This document shows positions 1-7,784 of a stretch of DNA of 12,990 bases, piece after piece. A model generated the notes under the pieces. The model saw only the letters and a list, made by a program, of their open reading frames with translations. It searched no databases and had not been told where the DNA came from. Made by a program: the position numbers and the translations under genes. The stretch covers positions 1-12,990 of the forward strand of contig NZKZ01000141.1 in assembly GCA_002694065.1 (NCBI GenBank). The letters run 5' to 3'. Position 1 is the stretch's first letter. Each line of letters opens with the position of its first letter. The stretch is from Acidiferrobacter sp. (lineage in GTDB: Bacteria; Pseudomonadota; Gammaproteobacteria; Arenicellales; UBA868).

Positions 1-1497
1 CATTCGGGCGACCCAGAAAAAGATAATGTCAAAGCCCGTCACCAGCACCGAGGTGGGATAAAAAGTGGCCAGATCCTCGGTGGACTTGGGCCAACCCAGG
101 GTTGAAAACGGCCATAACGCGGAAGAAAACCAGGTATCCAGCACATCGTCGTCCTGATGCAGCGAGACATCTTTGCCGTGATGCTGGAACGCTTTTTTCT
201 GTGCTTCGTAGGCATCCCGCCCGACAAATATATTTCCCTCGTCGTCATACCAGGCGGGAATCCGATGACCCCACCAGATCTGCCGGGAAATACACCAGTC
301 CTGGATGTTCCGCATCCATTCAAAGTAGGTGCGGCTCCAGTTTTCCGGAACAAAGCGGATGCGTCCGTCTTCCACCGCTTTGATGGCGGGTGCCGCCAAT
401 GGACCTGCCCGCACAAACCACTGGTCGGTCAAATACGGTTCGACCACGGCCCCAGAGCGGTCCCCGCGAGGCACCATCAGGGTGTGGTCATCGATTCGCT
501 CGATCAGGCCAAGTGCCTGTAGATCGGCAACGATCCGCTCACGGGCGGCATATCGATCAAGGCCGTGATAAGGCGAATCCGGCAGATCAATCGCAGCGCT
601 GGGATCAAGGACATTGATCGGCTGCATCTTGTGGCGAAGACCCACTTCGTGATCATTAAAGTCATGAGCAGGGGTAATCTTGAGACAGCCGGTGCCGAAC
701 TCCGGATCAACATAGTCGTCAGCGATGATCGGGATCGATCGATCTGTCAGCGGCAACCCGATTTGTTTGCCGACCAGATGACGGTAGCGTTCGTCCTCCG
801 GGTGAACGGCCACCGCAGTGTCGCCGAGCATGGTCTCGGGTCGGGTGGTGGCAACAACAACGTGACCACTATTGTCTGTTAGCGGATAGCGAAGATGCCA
901 GAGTGAGCCTGCCTCTTCCTGGGACAGCACTTCCAGGTCAGACAAGGCCGTATGCAGAATCGGATCCCAGTTGACGAGTCGTTTGCCTCGATAAATCAGA
1001 CCCTCTTCATACAACTGAACAAAGACTTCCCGCACCGCAACCGAGAGGTCCTCGTCCATGGTGAAGCGCTCACGGCTCCAATCCAGAGACGCCCCCATGC
1101 GGCGCAACTGCTGCGTGATGGCTCCTCCTGATTCCTGCTTCCATTCCCAAACCCGATCAATGAAAACGTCCCGGCCAAGATCGTGACGGGTTTTCCCGAG
1201 TTGGTTGAGTTGACGCTCGACCACCATTTGCGTGGCAATTCCTGCGTGGTCGGTCCCGGCCTGCCACAAGGTTCTGTGGCCCCGCATTCGGTGATAGCGG
1301 ATCAGGGCATCCATGATGGTGTCCTGAAAGGCATGGCCCATGTGCAGACTGCCCGTCACGTTTGGCGGGGGAATCGAGATACAAAAGGCAGGTCCGTCAC
1401 CCGCAGGCTGGAAAGCACCCTGCGCTTCCCACGACTCGTACAGGGCGCGTTCTATGGTGTGCGGATCGTAGGTTTTGCTGAGGGCTTCGGTGCTCAT
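1..1497 (-). CDS. valS: Valine--tRNA ligase, N-terminal part (cut by left edge)
   Basis: Cytoplasmic class I aminoacyl-tRNA synthetase that charges tRNA-Val with valine and edits mischarged threonine. Translating the minus strand from the ATG at 1497 gives 499 uninterrupted codons that run off the left edge, about half of the roughly 950-residue family length. The class I HIGH signature appears as HMGH at about residues 52-55, preceded by PPPNVTG. The CP1 editing domain has the family block TTRPETMLGDTAV, and the stretch DWCISRQIWWGHRIPAWY follows. The visible part ends in FFWVARM, so the KMSKS loop, anticodon-binding domain and C-terminal coiled coil lie outside. It is the last gene of the leftward pepA-holC-hypothetical-valS series, 101 bp after the hypothetical gene. 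No strong Shine-Dalgarno is visible before this ATG; the start rests on the N-terminal match MSTEALSKTYDPHTIE. Identification is secure. Confidence 0.97.
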   Translation of the reverse strand, partial: MSTEALSKTYDPHTIERALYESWEAQGAFQPAGDGPAFCISIPPPNVTGSLHMGHAFQDTIMDALIRYHRMRGHRTLWQAGTDHAGIATQMVVERQLNQLGKTRHDLGRDVFIDRVWEWKQESGGAITQQLRRMGASLDWSRERFTMDEDLSVAVREVFVQLYEEGLIYRGKRLVNWDPILHTALSDLEVLSQEEAGSLWHLRYPLTDNSGHVVVATTRPETMLGDTAVAVHPEDERYRHLVGKQIGLPLTDRSIPIIADDYVDPEFGTGCLKITPAHDFNDHEVGLRHKMQPINVLDPSAAIDLPDSPYHGLDRYAARERIVADLQALGLIERIDDHTLMVPRGDRSGAVVEPYLTDQWFVRAGPLAAPAIKAVEDGRIRFVPENWSRTYFEWMRNIQDWCISRQIWWGHRIPAWYDDEGNIFVGRDAYEAQKKAFQHHGKDVSLHQDDDVLDTWFSSALWPFSTLGWPKSTEDLATFYPTSVLVTGFDIIFFWVARM

Positions 1498-1598
1498 CGT
1501 TGCATTTTCAACATCGGAAGAAAAAGGACCAGATTCAAGGCGCAGAAGTATAGGCTAACGGGCGCCCAGCGAATGAAGAGGGTAAGCCTGCGCCAGGA

Positions 1599-2180
1599 TC
1601 AGCCTTCGCTCCACCAGGGAGCAAGACGATCCTTGATATCACGAGACAGTTCGTCCCGAAGCGATTCCGGGAGGGATTCGCCTGATTGCAGCGAAAGCCG
1701 CTTCTCGACGGCGCCGACCAGTTCATCTACCAGCTCATCCAGATAGGCACCTGAACCTCCGGAATCCGGTTTATCCGATGGGGTATCCAGGGCCGTTTCA
1801 ATTTCGGCCGGTGTGAAGGCGGCAGCTGAGGACGCTTGTGTTGTTTCCTGATCCTGATCCGGTCTCTGCTCTGGCTGATGGGATGGCAGCGCTGCATTTG
1901 GGGCATCACCGTGAGTCTCGGGGAGGGCGCTCTGTGAGGGGTCGTCAGCGACGAACATGTCAACTGTCTCAGGGCCCTCGGGAGCATCGGCTTCGTTACT
2001 TTGTGCGCTAACGTCGTCAAACGCCTCTGCCAGAGGAGGGTGCGAAGGAGCAGGCTCCGACGGCGAGTCAGTTGCAGAGGCGGGGCTGTCGTCCGGTGCG
2101 ATCAATTGCCCGAGATCCTGCAACTCCCGGATCAGTTTTTCCCGACTTGCTTCTTTGCCTTCTTTGCCTTCTATGCTCAC
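1599..2180 (-). CDS. Acidic low-complexity hypothetical protein between holC and valS
   Basis: A 193-residue protein starting at GTG (2180), preceded by GGAG about 10 nt upstream just after the holC stop; the 15-bp gap to holC suggests co-translation. I do not recognise a domain. The N-terminus is a short charged helix (MSIEGKEGKEASREKL then IRELQDLGQLI). The middle, roughly residues 28-125, is rich in Asp, Glu, Pro, Ser, Ala and Gln and looks disordered. The C-terminus, roughly residues 145-193, looks helical and ordered (LDELVDELVGAVEKRL and LRDELSRDIKDRLAPWW). There is no signal peptide or membrane segment. Pseudomonas genomes have a small hypothetical gene at the same place between holC and valS, so this is probably a positional counterpart; that is recollection, not a search. 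Conserved end motifs around a variable linker would suit an adaptor or nucleoid/replication-associated role, but no function can be assigned. Confidence 0.8.
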   Translation of the reverse strand: MSIEGKEGKEASREKLIRELQDLGQLIAPDDSPASATDSPSEPAPSHPPLAEAFDDVSAQSNEADAPEGPETVDMFVADDPSQSALPETHGDAPNAALPSHQPEQRPDQDQETTQASSAAAFTPAEIETALDTPSDKPDSGGSGAYLDELVDELVGAVEKRLSLQSGESLPESLRDELSRDIKDRLAPWWSEG

Positions 2181-2195
2181 TGTGTTGAGGCTCCG

Positions 2196-2627
2196 TTATA
2201 ACCGGATCTCGTGCGTGACGGGATCAAGCCCTTGTTCACGATAAAACCGGAACCGTTTTCTTCCGGATTCGCGCTGTGTATTGTCGTGTCCCACAATCTC
2301 CGCTACCCGGGCGAATCCGTCCACGTCCGGGATCGGTTCTTCAGCCAGTGAGACAATCACTTCCGCCTGCTCTGAACTCGGGGGCGTATGCCCGATGGTA
2401 ACGGGTGCATCGGACCGGCCGGAAGAAGCCAACTGGTGCGGCACAAAACTGCTCTGCGAAAATGTCCAGAGCAATTCATCCAGCTGAGCGGCCTGTTGTG
2501 CATCCTCGCATCGCAGGTAGATGCGGTGACCCGCCTGGTACGCTTTTTCAGTGACGCGGCAGGCGAGCGTCAGATGCCCCTTAGGAGCCTCTGTGGCCTG
2601 GACATAGAAGTCTACGCGGCAGGCCAT
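2196..2627 (-). CDS. holC: DNA polymerase III subunit chi
   Basis: A 143-residue protein matching the chi subunit in length (about 147 in E. coli) and pattern: the N-terminal strand RVDFYV, a helix with ACRVTEKAYQAGHRIYLRC, then LDELLWTFSQSSFVPH, where the LWTF...FVPH block is the family hallmark. Chi pairs with psi (HolD) in the clamp-loader complex and binds the C-terminal tail of SSB, linking polymerase III holoenzyme to coated single-stranded DNA. The later VIVSL strand and the segment ending FRFYREQGLDPVTHEI also fit the family. The ATG at 2627 lies 16 bp after the pepA stop, with AAGGAG about 11 nt upstream inside the end of pepA, so it is almost certainly expressed from the pepA transcript. 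Gene order pepA-holC is common in Gammaproteobacteria. Confidence 0.94.
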   Translation of the reverse strand: MACRVDFYVQATEAPKGHLTLACRVTEKAYQAGHRIYLRCEDAQQAAQLDELLWTFSQSSFVPHQLASSGRSDAPVTIGHTPPSSEQAEVIVSLAEEPIPDVDGFARVAEIVGHDNTQRESGRKRFRFYREQGLDPVTHEIRL

Positions 2628-2643
2628 TTCTGTTGGGGCTCCT

Positions 2644-4140
2644 TCAAGCTTCCGCGCGGTTGATCAGGAACCGTGCGAGCATTGGCACCGGGCGTCCTGT
2701 GGCCCCTTTGTTTGCTCCTGAGTGCCATGCGGTGCCGGCGATGTCGAGATGTGCCCACGTCATATTCTTGGTGAACCTCGCCAGGAAGCAGGCGGCAGTG
2801 ACCGCACCCGCGTTGCGGCCGCCAATGTTCGCCATGTCCGCAAAAGGACTGTCGAGTTGTTTCTGATACTCATCCCAGATGGGCATCCTCCAGGCCCGGT
2901 CCCGAGCGGTTTCTCCACAGGCAAGCAGTTCATCAGCAAAATCATCATCGGGGGTGAACAGTCCTGTTGCCGGATGACCGAGGGCCACAACACAGGCGCC
3001 CGTCAGGGTGGCGACATCGATGACCGCGGCCGGTTTATATCTCTCGGCATAGGTCAGGGCATCGCAAAGGATGAGCCGGCCCTCGGCGTCAGTATTAAGA
3101 ATCTCGATGGTCTTTCCTGCCATGCTGGTCACGATGTCACCGGGTTTGTTGGCAGCGCCGTCGGGCAGGTTTTCACTACTGGGCACGATGCCGATGACAT
3201 TTAATTTCAGATTAAGTTCCGCCGCCGCGAGCATAGCGCCGAAGACGCTCGCGCCGCCGCACATGTCGTATTTCATCTCATCCATCGCACCAGCCGGCTT
3301 CAGCGAGATGCCGCCTGCATCAAACGTAAGCCCCTTGCCTACCAGTACTACCGGGGGATCCGAACGGCTGCCCCCTTGATGCTCCATGATGATGAGTCGG
3401 GCGGGTTCACGACTGCCACGGGAAACGGAGAGCAGCGCCCCCATGCCCAACGCTTTCATCTTGGCCTCATCCAGCACATTCACTTTCAGTTTGTGACTTT
3501 TTCCAAGCTTTTTTGCCTGATTGGCAAGATAACTGGGGGTGCAGATGTTTCCCGGCAGATTACCCAGGTCTTTGGCCAGCGACACACCATGAGCAATGGC
3601 GCGGGCTTCCTGGATGCCTTTACGCATTGACGCATCATTTTTCGTGGAGCCCGCCAACAGGCTGACACGTTTAACGGTGCATTCCCGGCGCGCTGCTTCC
3701 TTCCCTTTGGCAGATTTAAGCTGGTTAAACCGATAACCTGCTTCCTCAATGGCCTGGGAGAGTATGCGGGCGCGCGTCCTCGGATCGGCACCAGAGACCG
3801 CAATCTCAGTCAGGGCCACAACCGCGCTGACGGATCGACTGCTGCAGAGTTGACGCGCCGCCGCGCGTGCGGCGTTTGCGAAGTCATCGACGTCAGGTTT
3901 ATCGCCGACACCGACCAGCAGCAGACGTTTCGCCTCGATCCCGGCAGGTGAGGGCACCATCAGCGCGCTTCCCGGTCGCCCGTCAATATCGCCTGAGCGC
4001 ATCAGCGAGCCGATCAGGCCTTTTGCAGCTTTGTCTATTTTGCGTGTGCTTTGCGGCTGCTGTGCATTTTCCCTGACACCAACGACGAGACAGTCCGTTC
4101 GGGCATCCAGCACATCTGGGGATGAGAGTTGAATTTTCAT
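2644..4140 (-). CDS. pepA: Leucyl aminopeptidase (M17, cytosol aminopeptidase PepA)
   Basis: A 498-residue cytosolic dinuclear-metal aminopeptidase that removes N-terminal residues from peptides; in E. coli PepA also binds DNA (Xer recombination, carAB repression). Family motifs are complete: K269 and D274 in GKGLTFDAGG, K281, D292 in KYDMCGG, and NTDAEGRL at 349-356 giving D351, E353 and catalytic R355. These sit one residue before the E. coli ligands (K270, D275, D293, D352, E354, R356), so active-site spacing is preserved. The N-terminal macro-like domain covers about the first 160 residues. The ATG at 4140 has CAGGAAA a few bases upstream. It heads the leftward series with holC 16 bp behind and diverges from lptF across 128 bp. 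Nothing unusual is seen. Confidence 0.97.
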   Translation of the reverse strand: MKIQLSSPDVLDARTDCLVVGVRENAQQPQSTRKIDKAAKGLIGSLMRSGDIDGRPGSALMVPSPAGIEAKRLLLVGVGDKPDVDDFANAARAAARQLCSSRSVSAVVALTEIAVSGADPRTRARILSQAIEEAGYRFNQLKSAKGKEAARRECTVKRVSLLAGSTKNDASMRKGIQEARAIAHGVSLAKDLGNLPGNICTPSYLANQAKKLGKSHKLKVNVLDEAKMKALGMGALLSVSRGSREPARLIIMEHQGGSRSDPPVVLVGKGLTFDAGGISLKPAGAMDEMKYDMCGGASVFGAMLAAAELNLKLNVIGIVPSSENLPDGAANKPGDIVTSMAGKTIEILNTDAEGRLILCDALTYAERYKPAAVIDVATLTGACVVALGHPATGLFTPDDDFADELLACGETARDRAWRMPIWDEYQKQLDSPFADMANIGGRNAGAVTAACFLARFTKNMTWAHLDIAGTAWHSGANKGATGRPVPMLARFLINRAEA

Positions 4141-4216
4141 AAATTTCCTGAAGAAGTGGATCGGGCGCTGAGGGGCCGGTAGGAGAGAATCCCTGATTCA
4201 CGTAAAATGAGGTCGT

Positions 4217-4246
4217 ATTTTGGTTGGTGACAGAACGCAATGTCAA
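4217..4246 (-). promoter_or_regulatory. Candidate sigma70 promoter for pepA-holC-valS
   Basis: On the minus strand a perfect -35 hexamer TTGACA (4246-4241) is followed after 18 bp by CAAAAT (4222-4217), a 4/6 match to the -10 consensus. It points at pepA, with a leader of roughly 70 nt. Read by eye only. No equally good plus-strand promoter for lptF was found in the 128-bp spacer. Confidence 0.45.
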
Positions 4247-4268
4247 AACCTCGTTTGCGGCATAACTC

Positions 4269-5369
4269 ATGATTCTTCGCAGGGCATTGGCCCGGGAAGT
4301 GCTCCTGACCAGCTTTGCCGTGACGGCCGTAATTTTCTGTATCTTTGTGGTGGTTCGGGTCCTGGGATTTCTTCGCCAGGCGGCTGAAGGCATCATCCCG
4401 GTCGACAGCATTTTCGTGCTGCTTTTCCTGAAAGTTATCGCGTATATGGATGTCATTTTGCCGTTGATGATGTTTGTGGCGATGCTGCTGGTGCTCGGTC
4501 GCTGGAGTCGTCAGAACGAGCTGACCATCATGGCCGCGTCGGGTTTGGGGCTTTCCCATCTGCTTCGACCGGTGGTGTTCCTTATTCTCGTAGGCGCTCT
4601 TATTGTGGGCAGTTTTTCGATGGTGGTAGGACCTATGGCCGTGCGGTCGGTCGGCGCAATCGAGCACGAGCTCAAGTCCAGGACGGACATCGTTGGAGTA
4701 AGTCCCGGGGTGTTCATGGAAACCCAGGCCGGCCGAGCCGTTTACTTTGTGGAGCAACTCAATAAGGAAAACGGCCGGTACGAGGGCATCTTTGCCTGGG
4801 GTTCTGACGCCGGTCGGGAGGGCGTCGTCCTCGCTCAGTCGGCGCACCGGCATACGGACCCTGAAAAGGGGCAGGTATTCCTGGTCCTCGAGAACGGTGT
4901 GCGTTACGAAGGCGCCGCTGGTGACAGCGTCTATCGAGTGATCAATTTTGAGCGCTATACCTTAAGGGACAGGAGCACGATGGCAGCACCCGTCAAGTAT
5001 CCTCTTCATGGCTGGGAGACGACACGTTTGTGGCGCAGCGGCGGACCTCATGAACAAAAAGAGATTGCCTGGCGGATTTCCAAGATAGTGGTTCTGCCCA
5101 TATTGATGATGTATGCGCTTGGGCTTGGCCGAGTGGCCCCGCGCAGCAACCGCTATGTCTCCATGTTTAGCGCCCTGATCGTTTACTTCACCTACACCAA
5201 TCTCGTCACGATGGCTTGTGCAAGGATTCCGAACGGCGGTGCGAGTGCGGTCACATTACTGGTGGTTGTGCATCTTGGTTTTGCCTTGGGCGCTAGTTAT
5301 CTCTTGTGGCGGCGCTCGCGGGATGAACCGTTATGGTTCTGGGCGCGCCCGCGCGAACGAACGGTTTGA
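4269..5369 (+). CDS. lptF: LPS export ABC transporter permease LptF
   Basis: A 366-residue inner-membrane protein of the LptB2FGC complex, which extracts lipopolysaccharide from the inner membrane and feeds it to the Lpt bridge. The layout is that of the LptF/LptG (YjgP/YjgQ) family: three N-terminal membrane segments (about residues 10-34, 47-78 and 98-124), a periplasmic beta-jellyroll-like region (about 125-265), then three C-terminal segments (about 270-288, 298-317 and 327-348). The motif ELTIMAASGLG after helix 2 is the coupling-helix region that contacts LptB. Divergence from pepA and the immediately following lptG identify it as LptF rather than LptG. The ATG at 4269 gives the family-like start MILRRALAREVL, but no clear ribosome-binding site precedes it. 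The TGA at 5367 is four bases before the lptG start, so the pair is probably translationally coupled. Confidence 0.95.
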   Translation: MILRRALAREVLLTSFAVTAVIFCIFVVVRVLGFLRQAAEGIIPVDSIFVLLFLKVIAYMDVILPLMMFVAMLLVLGRWSRQNELTIMAASGLGLSHLLRPVVFLILVGALIVGSFSMVVGPMAVRSVGAIEHELKSRTDIVGVSPGVFMETQAGRAVYFVEQLNKENGRYEGIFAWGSDAGREGVVLAQSAHRHTDPEKGQVFLVLENGVRYEGAAGDSVYRVINFERYTLRDRSTMAAPVKYPLHGWETTRLWRSGGPHEQKEIAWRISKIVVLPILMMYALGLGRVAPRSNRYVSMFSALIVYFTYTNLVTMACARIPNGGASAVTLLVVVHLGFALGASYLLWRRSRDEPLWFWARPRERTV

Positions 5370-5373
5370 CGAC

Positions 5374-6441
5374 ATGAAGCTTCTGGAACTCTATCTCGCC
5401 CGTGTGCTGATGGGGCAGATTCTGGTAGTGCTTGGCGTGCTCGCCGGTATTTTCGCGTTTGTCACTTTCATCGATCAGGTTTCCCACCTGGGTACCGGAA
5501 ACTATTCTGTCTTGGACGCCTTGCGCTATGTGTTGTTGAGTACACCCAGAATCACCTACGAGATTTTTCCGATGGCGGTGCTGATTGGGGCGATTTTAGG
5601 TCTTTCCCTGCTTGCACTGGATTCGGAACTGATCGTGATGCGGTCAAGCGGAGTGTCGATCGGGCAAATCACCTCTGCGGTGCTGAAGCTGGGTTTGTTG
5701 CTCGCATTTATCGCCCTGCTGATCGGAGAGTTCTTGACCCCCTGGACCGAAACATTGGCGCAAAGAGGGCGTGCTCAGGCGCTGGAGCAGAACATCGAGC
5801 ATAAATCCAATTCCGGACTCTGGATGCGAGATGGGGGCACGTTCGTAAACGTGCGTGAAGTATTGCCTGATCTTTCTTTGAGGGATGTCCGGGTATTCCA
5901 GTTCGACAACAGCAGCCAGCTCCGGGCCTTGGTCCATGCGGGTCGGGGTTATTTCTCTGAGAACTTCTGGGATCTTGATGAAGTCAAGCAGACACTCATC
6001 GATGAGCAGGGGTTTACGACCGTGGCAAAGGCGCCCAAGGCACGTTGGACTACCTCCGTGACGCCTCAAACGATGTCGGTTTTTCTGGTTCAGCCAGATC
6101 AGTTGTCACTGATGCAATTGCGTAAGTACATCGCGCATCTTGTCAGTAATGTTCAGGATACGCGGAACTATGAGCTGGCCTATTGGTCGAAGCTCAATCT
6201 GCCGTTTGCCACCGCAGTGATGTTGCTGCTGGCGATACCGTTTGTATTTGGCAGCATCCGAACAGACAGCATGGGCAGAAATCTTTTTATCGGAATTATG
6301 ATCGGGATTGTTTTTTTTGCGGCAAGCAAGGCGCTTGGTTATATCGTTCTCGTTTATCGGCTGCCGCCCATTCTGGGGGCGACTCTGCCGACGCTGACTT
6401 TTGCCATTGCCGCAGGGCTGTTATATCGGCGAATACCTTGA
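5374..6441 (+). CDS. lptG: LPS export ABC transporter permease LptG
   Basis: A 355-residue partner of LptF in the LPS exporter. I chose the ATG at 5374, four bases after the lptF stop, because it gives the canonical family start MKLLELYLARVLMGQ and the usual length (about 355-360). The open frame extends back to 5218, but that would add 52 unconserved residues overlapping lptF. Three N-terminal membrane segments (about residues 13-35, 60-82 and 100-120) come first. The coupling motif ELIVMRSSGVSIGQI follows helix 2, a periplasmic domain spans about 125-265, and three more segments end the protein at LYRRIP. The motif SGLWMRDGGTFVNV is typical of LptG. It has no strong Shine-Dalgarno of its own, consistent with coupling to lptF. 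It converges on ald. Confidence 0.95.
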   Translation: MKLLELYLARVLMGQILVVLGVLAGIFAFVTFIDQVSHLGTGNYSVLDALRYVLLSTPRITYEIFPMAVLIGAILGLSLLALDSELIVMRSSGVSIGQITSAVLKLGLLLAFIALLIGEFLTPWTETLAQRGRAQALEQNIEHKSNSGLWMRDGGTFVNVREVLPDLSLRDVRVFQFDNSSQLRALVHAGRGYFSENFWDLDEVKQTLIDEQGFTTVAKAPKARWTTSVTPQTMSVFLVQPDQLSLMQLRKYIAHLVSNVQDTRNYELAYWSKLNLPFATAVMLLLAIPFVFGSIRTDSMGRNLFIGIMIGIVFFAASKALGYIVLVYRLPPILGATLPTLTFAIAAGLLYRRIP

Positions 6442-6558
6442 TTTCTGCCCACGCCCAACCCAAAACTGGGTGAGGCGGTTGAAACCAGACCCTCAGCGAG
6501 GATGTTGCCTCAGAGATTGATGCCCCGGGTTAAGCGGGGCGTCGGAACCTCCTGAGGC
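6442..6558. other. Convergent lptG/ald spacer with nested inverted repeats
   Basis: The 117 bp between the convergent stops hold several short hairpins: ACCCA-AAAC-TGGGT at 6458-6471; GCCCCG/CGGGGC at 6522-6527 and 6535-6540 (7-nt loop); GCCTCAG 6507-6513 with CTGAGGC 6552-6558; and GGCGGTTGA 6474-6482 with TCAACCGCC 6559-6567, the last reaching into the end of ald. None is followed by a good T-run on either strand, so this is at best an untypical bidirectional terminator. Confidence 0.4.
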
Positions 6559-7680
6559 TCAACCGCCGGTGAGCGCGGTCGAGGGGTCTACGTACTCGTA
6601 GCCTAAGTCTTTGGCAACCTCAAGGCAGGTCACTTTGCCCGCATGGACGTTCAGTCCCTTGCAAAGATGCGGATCCTGCTCGAGCGCCACCCGGTAGCCA
6701 TTGTCGGCCAAGGCCAGGATGTGGGGGAGGGTGACGTTGTTCAGGGCAAAGGTTGACGTGCGCGGAACGCCTCCGGGCATATTGGCAACACAGTAGTGCA
6801 CCACATCGTCGACAACATAGGTCGGTTCAGCATGTGTCGTGGGTCGGGAGGTTTCGCAGCAGCCGCCCTGATCGATTGCGACATCGACAATGACAGAGCC
6901 CGGCTTCATGGCCGAGACCATCTCTGCTGTGACGAGCTTGGGCGCGGCAGCGCCCGGGATCAGTACGCCGCCGATCACGAGATCGGCTTCAAGCACGTGC
7001 CGTTCGAGAGCATCCCGGGTGGAAAAGACCGTGTTGGTGGATCGCCCGAACTGCTGCCAGTGGGCTTCAATGACCTCAGGACTGCGGTCAATGACCCAGA
7101 CATCTGCGCCCATGCCGACAGCGATATGAGTCGCATGCGTGCCGACCACTCCGGAGCCCAATACGACGACTTTGGCTGGGTCGACACCCGGCACGCCTCC
7201 GAGCAGCATGCCGAGACCGCCGTGGGGGTGTTCGAGACAATACGCTCCCGCCTGGATTGCCATTCTGCCGGCAACTTTGGACATCGGGGCGAGAAGCGGC
7301 AGGCCGCCATATGGGGAGGTCACGGTTTCATAAGCGATACAGGTAGCGCCGCTAGTGACGAGATCGCGGGTTTGATCAGGATCGGGCGCCAGATGCAGAT
7401 ACGTAAACAGAATTTGCCCCGAAGACAGCATGGCGCGTTCGTGGGCTTGCGGTTCTTTGACCTTTACGATCATCTCAGCGCGGGCGAAGATGTCTTTAGG
7501 GTCTTCGACAATCTCGGCTCCGACTGAACGATACTCGTCGTCTGACGCGCCAATCCCTTCACCTGCCTGAGACTGAATCATGACCTGATGGCCGTGTGTT
7601 ACGGCCTCCCGCACACTGGCGGGCGCCATGCCGACCCGGTATTCGTGATTTTTGATCTCCTTTGGAACTCCTATCAACAT
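6559..7680 (-). CDS. ald: Alanine dehydrogenase (NAD-dependent)
   Basis: A 373-residue cytosolic enzyme catalysing L-alanine + NAD+ + H2O to pyruvate + NH4+ + NADH. The family catalytic residues are all at the expected numbers: R15 (EYRVGMAPA), K75 (KVKEP), H96 (YLHLAPD), S134 (APMSK) and D270 (DVAIDQGG). The Rossmann signature is VVVLGSGVVGTHA at about 171-183, and the C-terminal end FALNNVTLPH is typical. Length matches the usual 370-375. The ATG at 7680 has a purine-rich GGGGGAG a few bases upstream. It lies 104 bp behind xsc on the same strand. With a pyruvate-dependent taurine aminotransferase and Xsc next door, its likely job is to regenerate pyruvate from the alanine formed by transamination and release taurine nitrogen as ammonium, a role established for Ald in taurine-degrading bacteria. 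A free-standing alanine catabolic role cannot be excluded. Confidence 0.96.
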   Translation of the reverse strand: MLIGVPKEIKNHEYRVGMAPASVREAVTHGHQVMIQSQAGEGIGASDDEYRSVGAEIVEDPKDIFARAEMIVKVKEPQAHERAMLSSGQILFTYLHLAPDPDQTRDLVTSGATCIAYETVTSPYGGLPLLAPMSKVAGRMAIQAGAYCLEHPHGGLGMLLGGVPGVDPAKVVVLGSGVVGTHATHIAVGMGADVWVIDRSPEVIEAHWQQFGRSTNTVFSTRDALERHVLEADLVIGGVLIPGAAAPKLVTAEMVSAMKPGSVIVDVAIDQGGCCETSRPTTHAEPTYVVDDVVHYCVANMPGGVPRTSTFALNNVTLPHILALADNGYRVALEQDPHLCKGLNVHAGKVTCLEVAKDLGYEYVDPSTALTGG

Positions 7681-7709
7681 CTCATTCTCCCCCGGCTTTG
7701 GTAAGTCAA

Positions 7710-7739
7710 GGCGAGGGGGTGATCAAGATCCCCCTCCCC
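7710..7739 (-). other. xsc-ald intercistronic stem-loop
   Basis: GGCGAGGGGG (7710-7719) faces CCCCCTCCCC (7730-7739) across a 10-nt loop: a 10-bp stem with one mismatch. No U-run follows it in the minus-strand transcript, so it looks like an mRNA-stabilising or partially attenuating hairpin rather than a full terminator. A smaller stem nearer the xsc stop pairs AGGGAG (7754-7759) with CTCCCT (7769-7774). Confidence 0.45.
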
Positions 7740-7784
7740 AAAAGTATTCCAGCAGGGAGCCTCCCCGACTCCCTTACTGACCTT

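Noticed and set aside
4137..4853. 238-codon minus-strand open frame opposite lptF
   Set aside because: Low-complexity His/Lys/Gln-rich translation, antisense to clear LptF coding sequence.
5218..5373. Upstream extension of the lptG open frame by 52 codons
   Set aside because: It overlaps lptF, adds residues not typical of the family, and the ATG at 5374 gives the canonical LptG start and length.
7680..7710. TTGACT on the minus strand as a -35 for a separate ald promoter
   Set aside because: The matching -10 position would fall on the ald ribosome-binding site, leaving no room for a leader; no convincing -10 is present.
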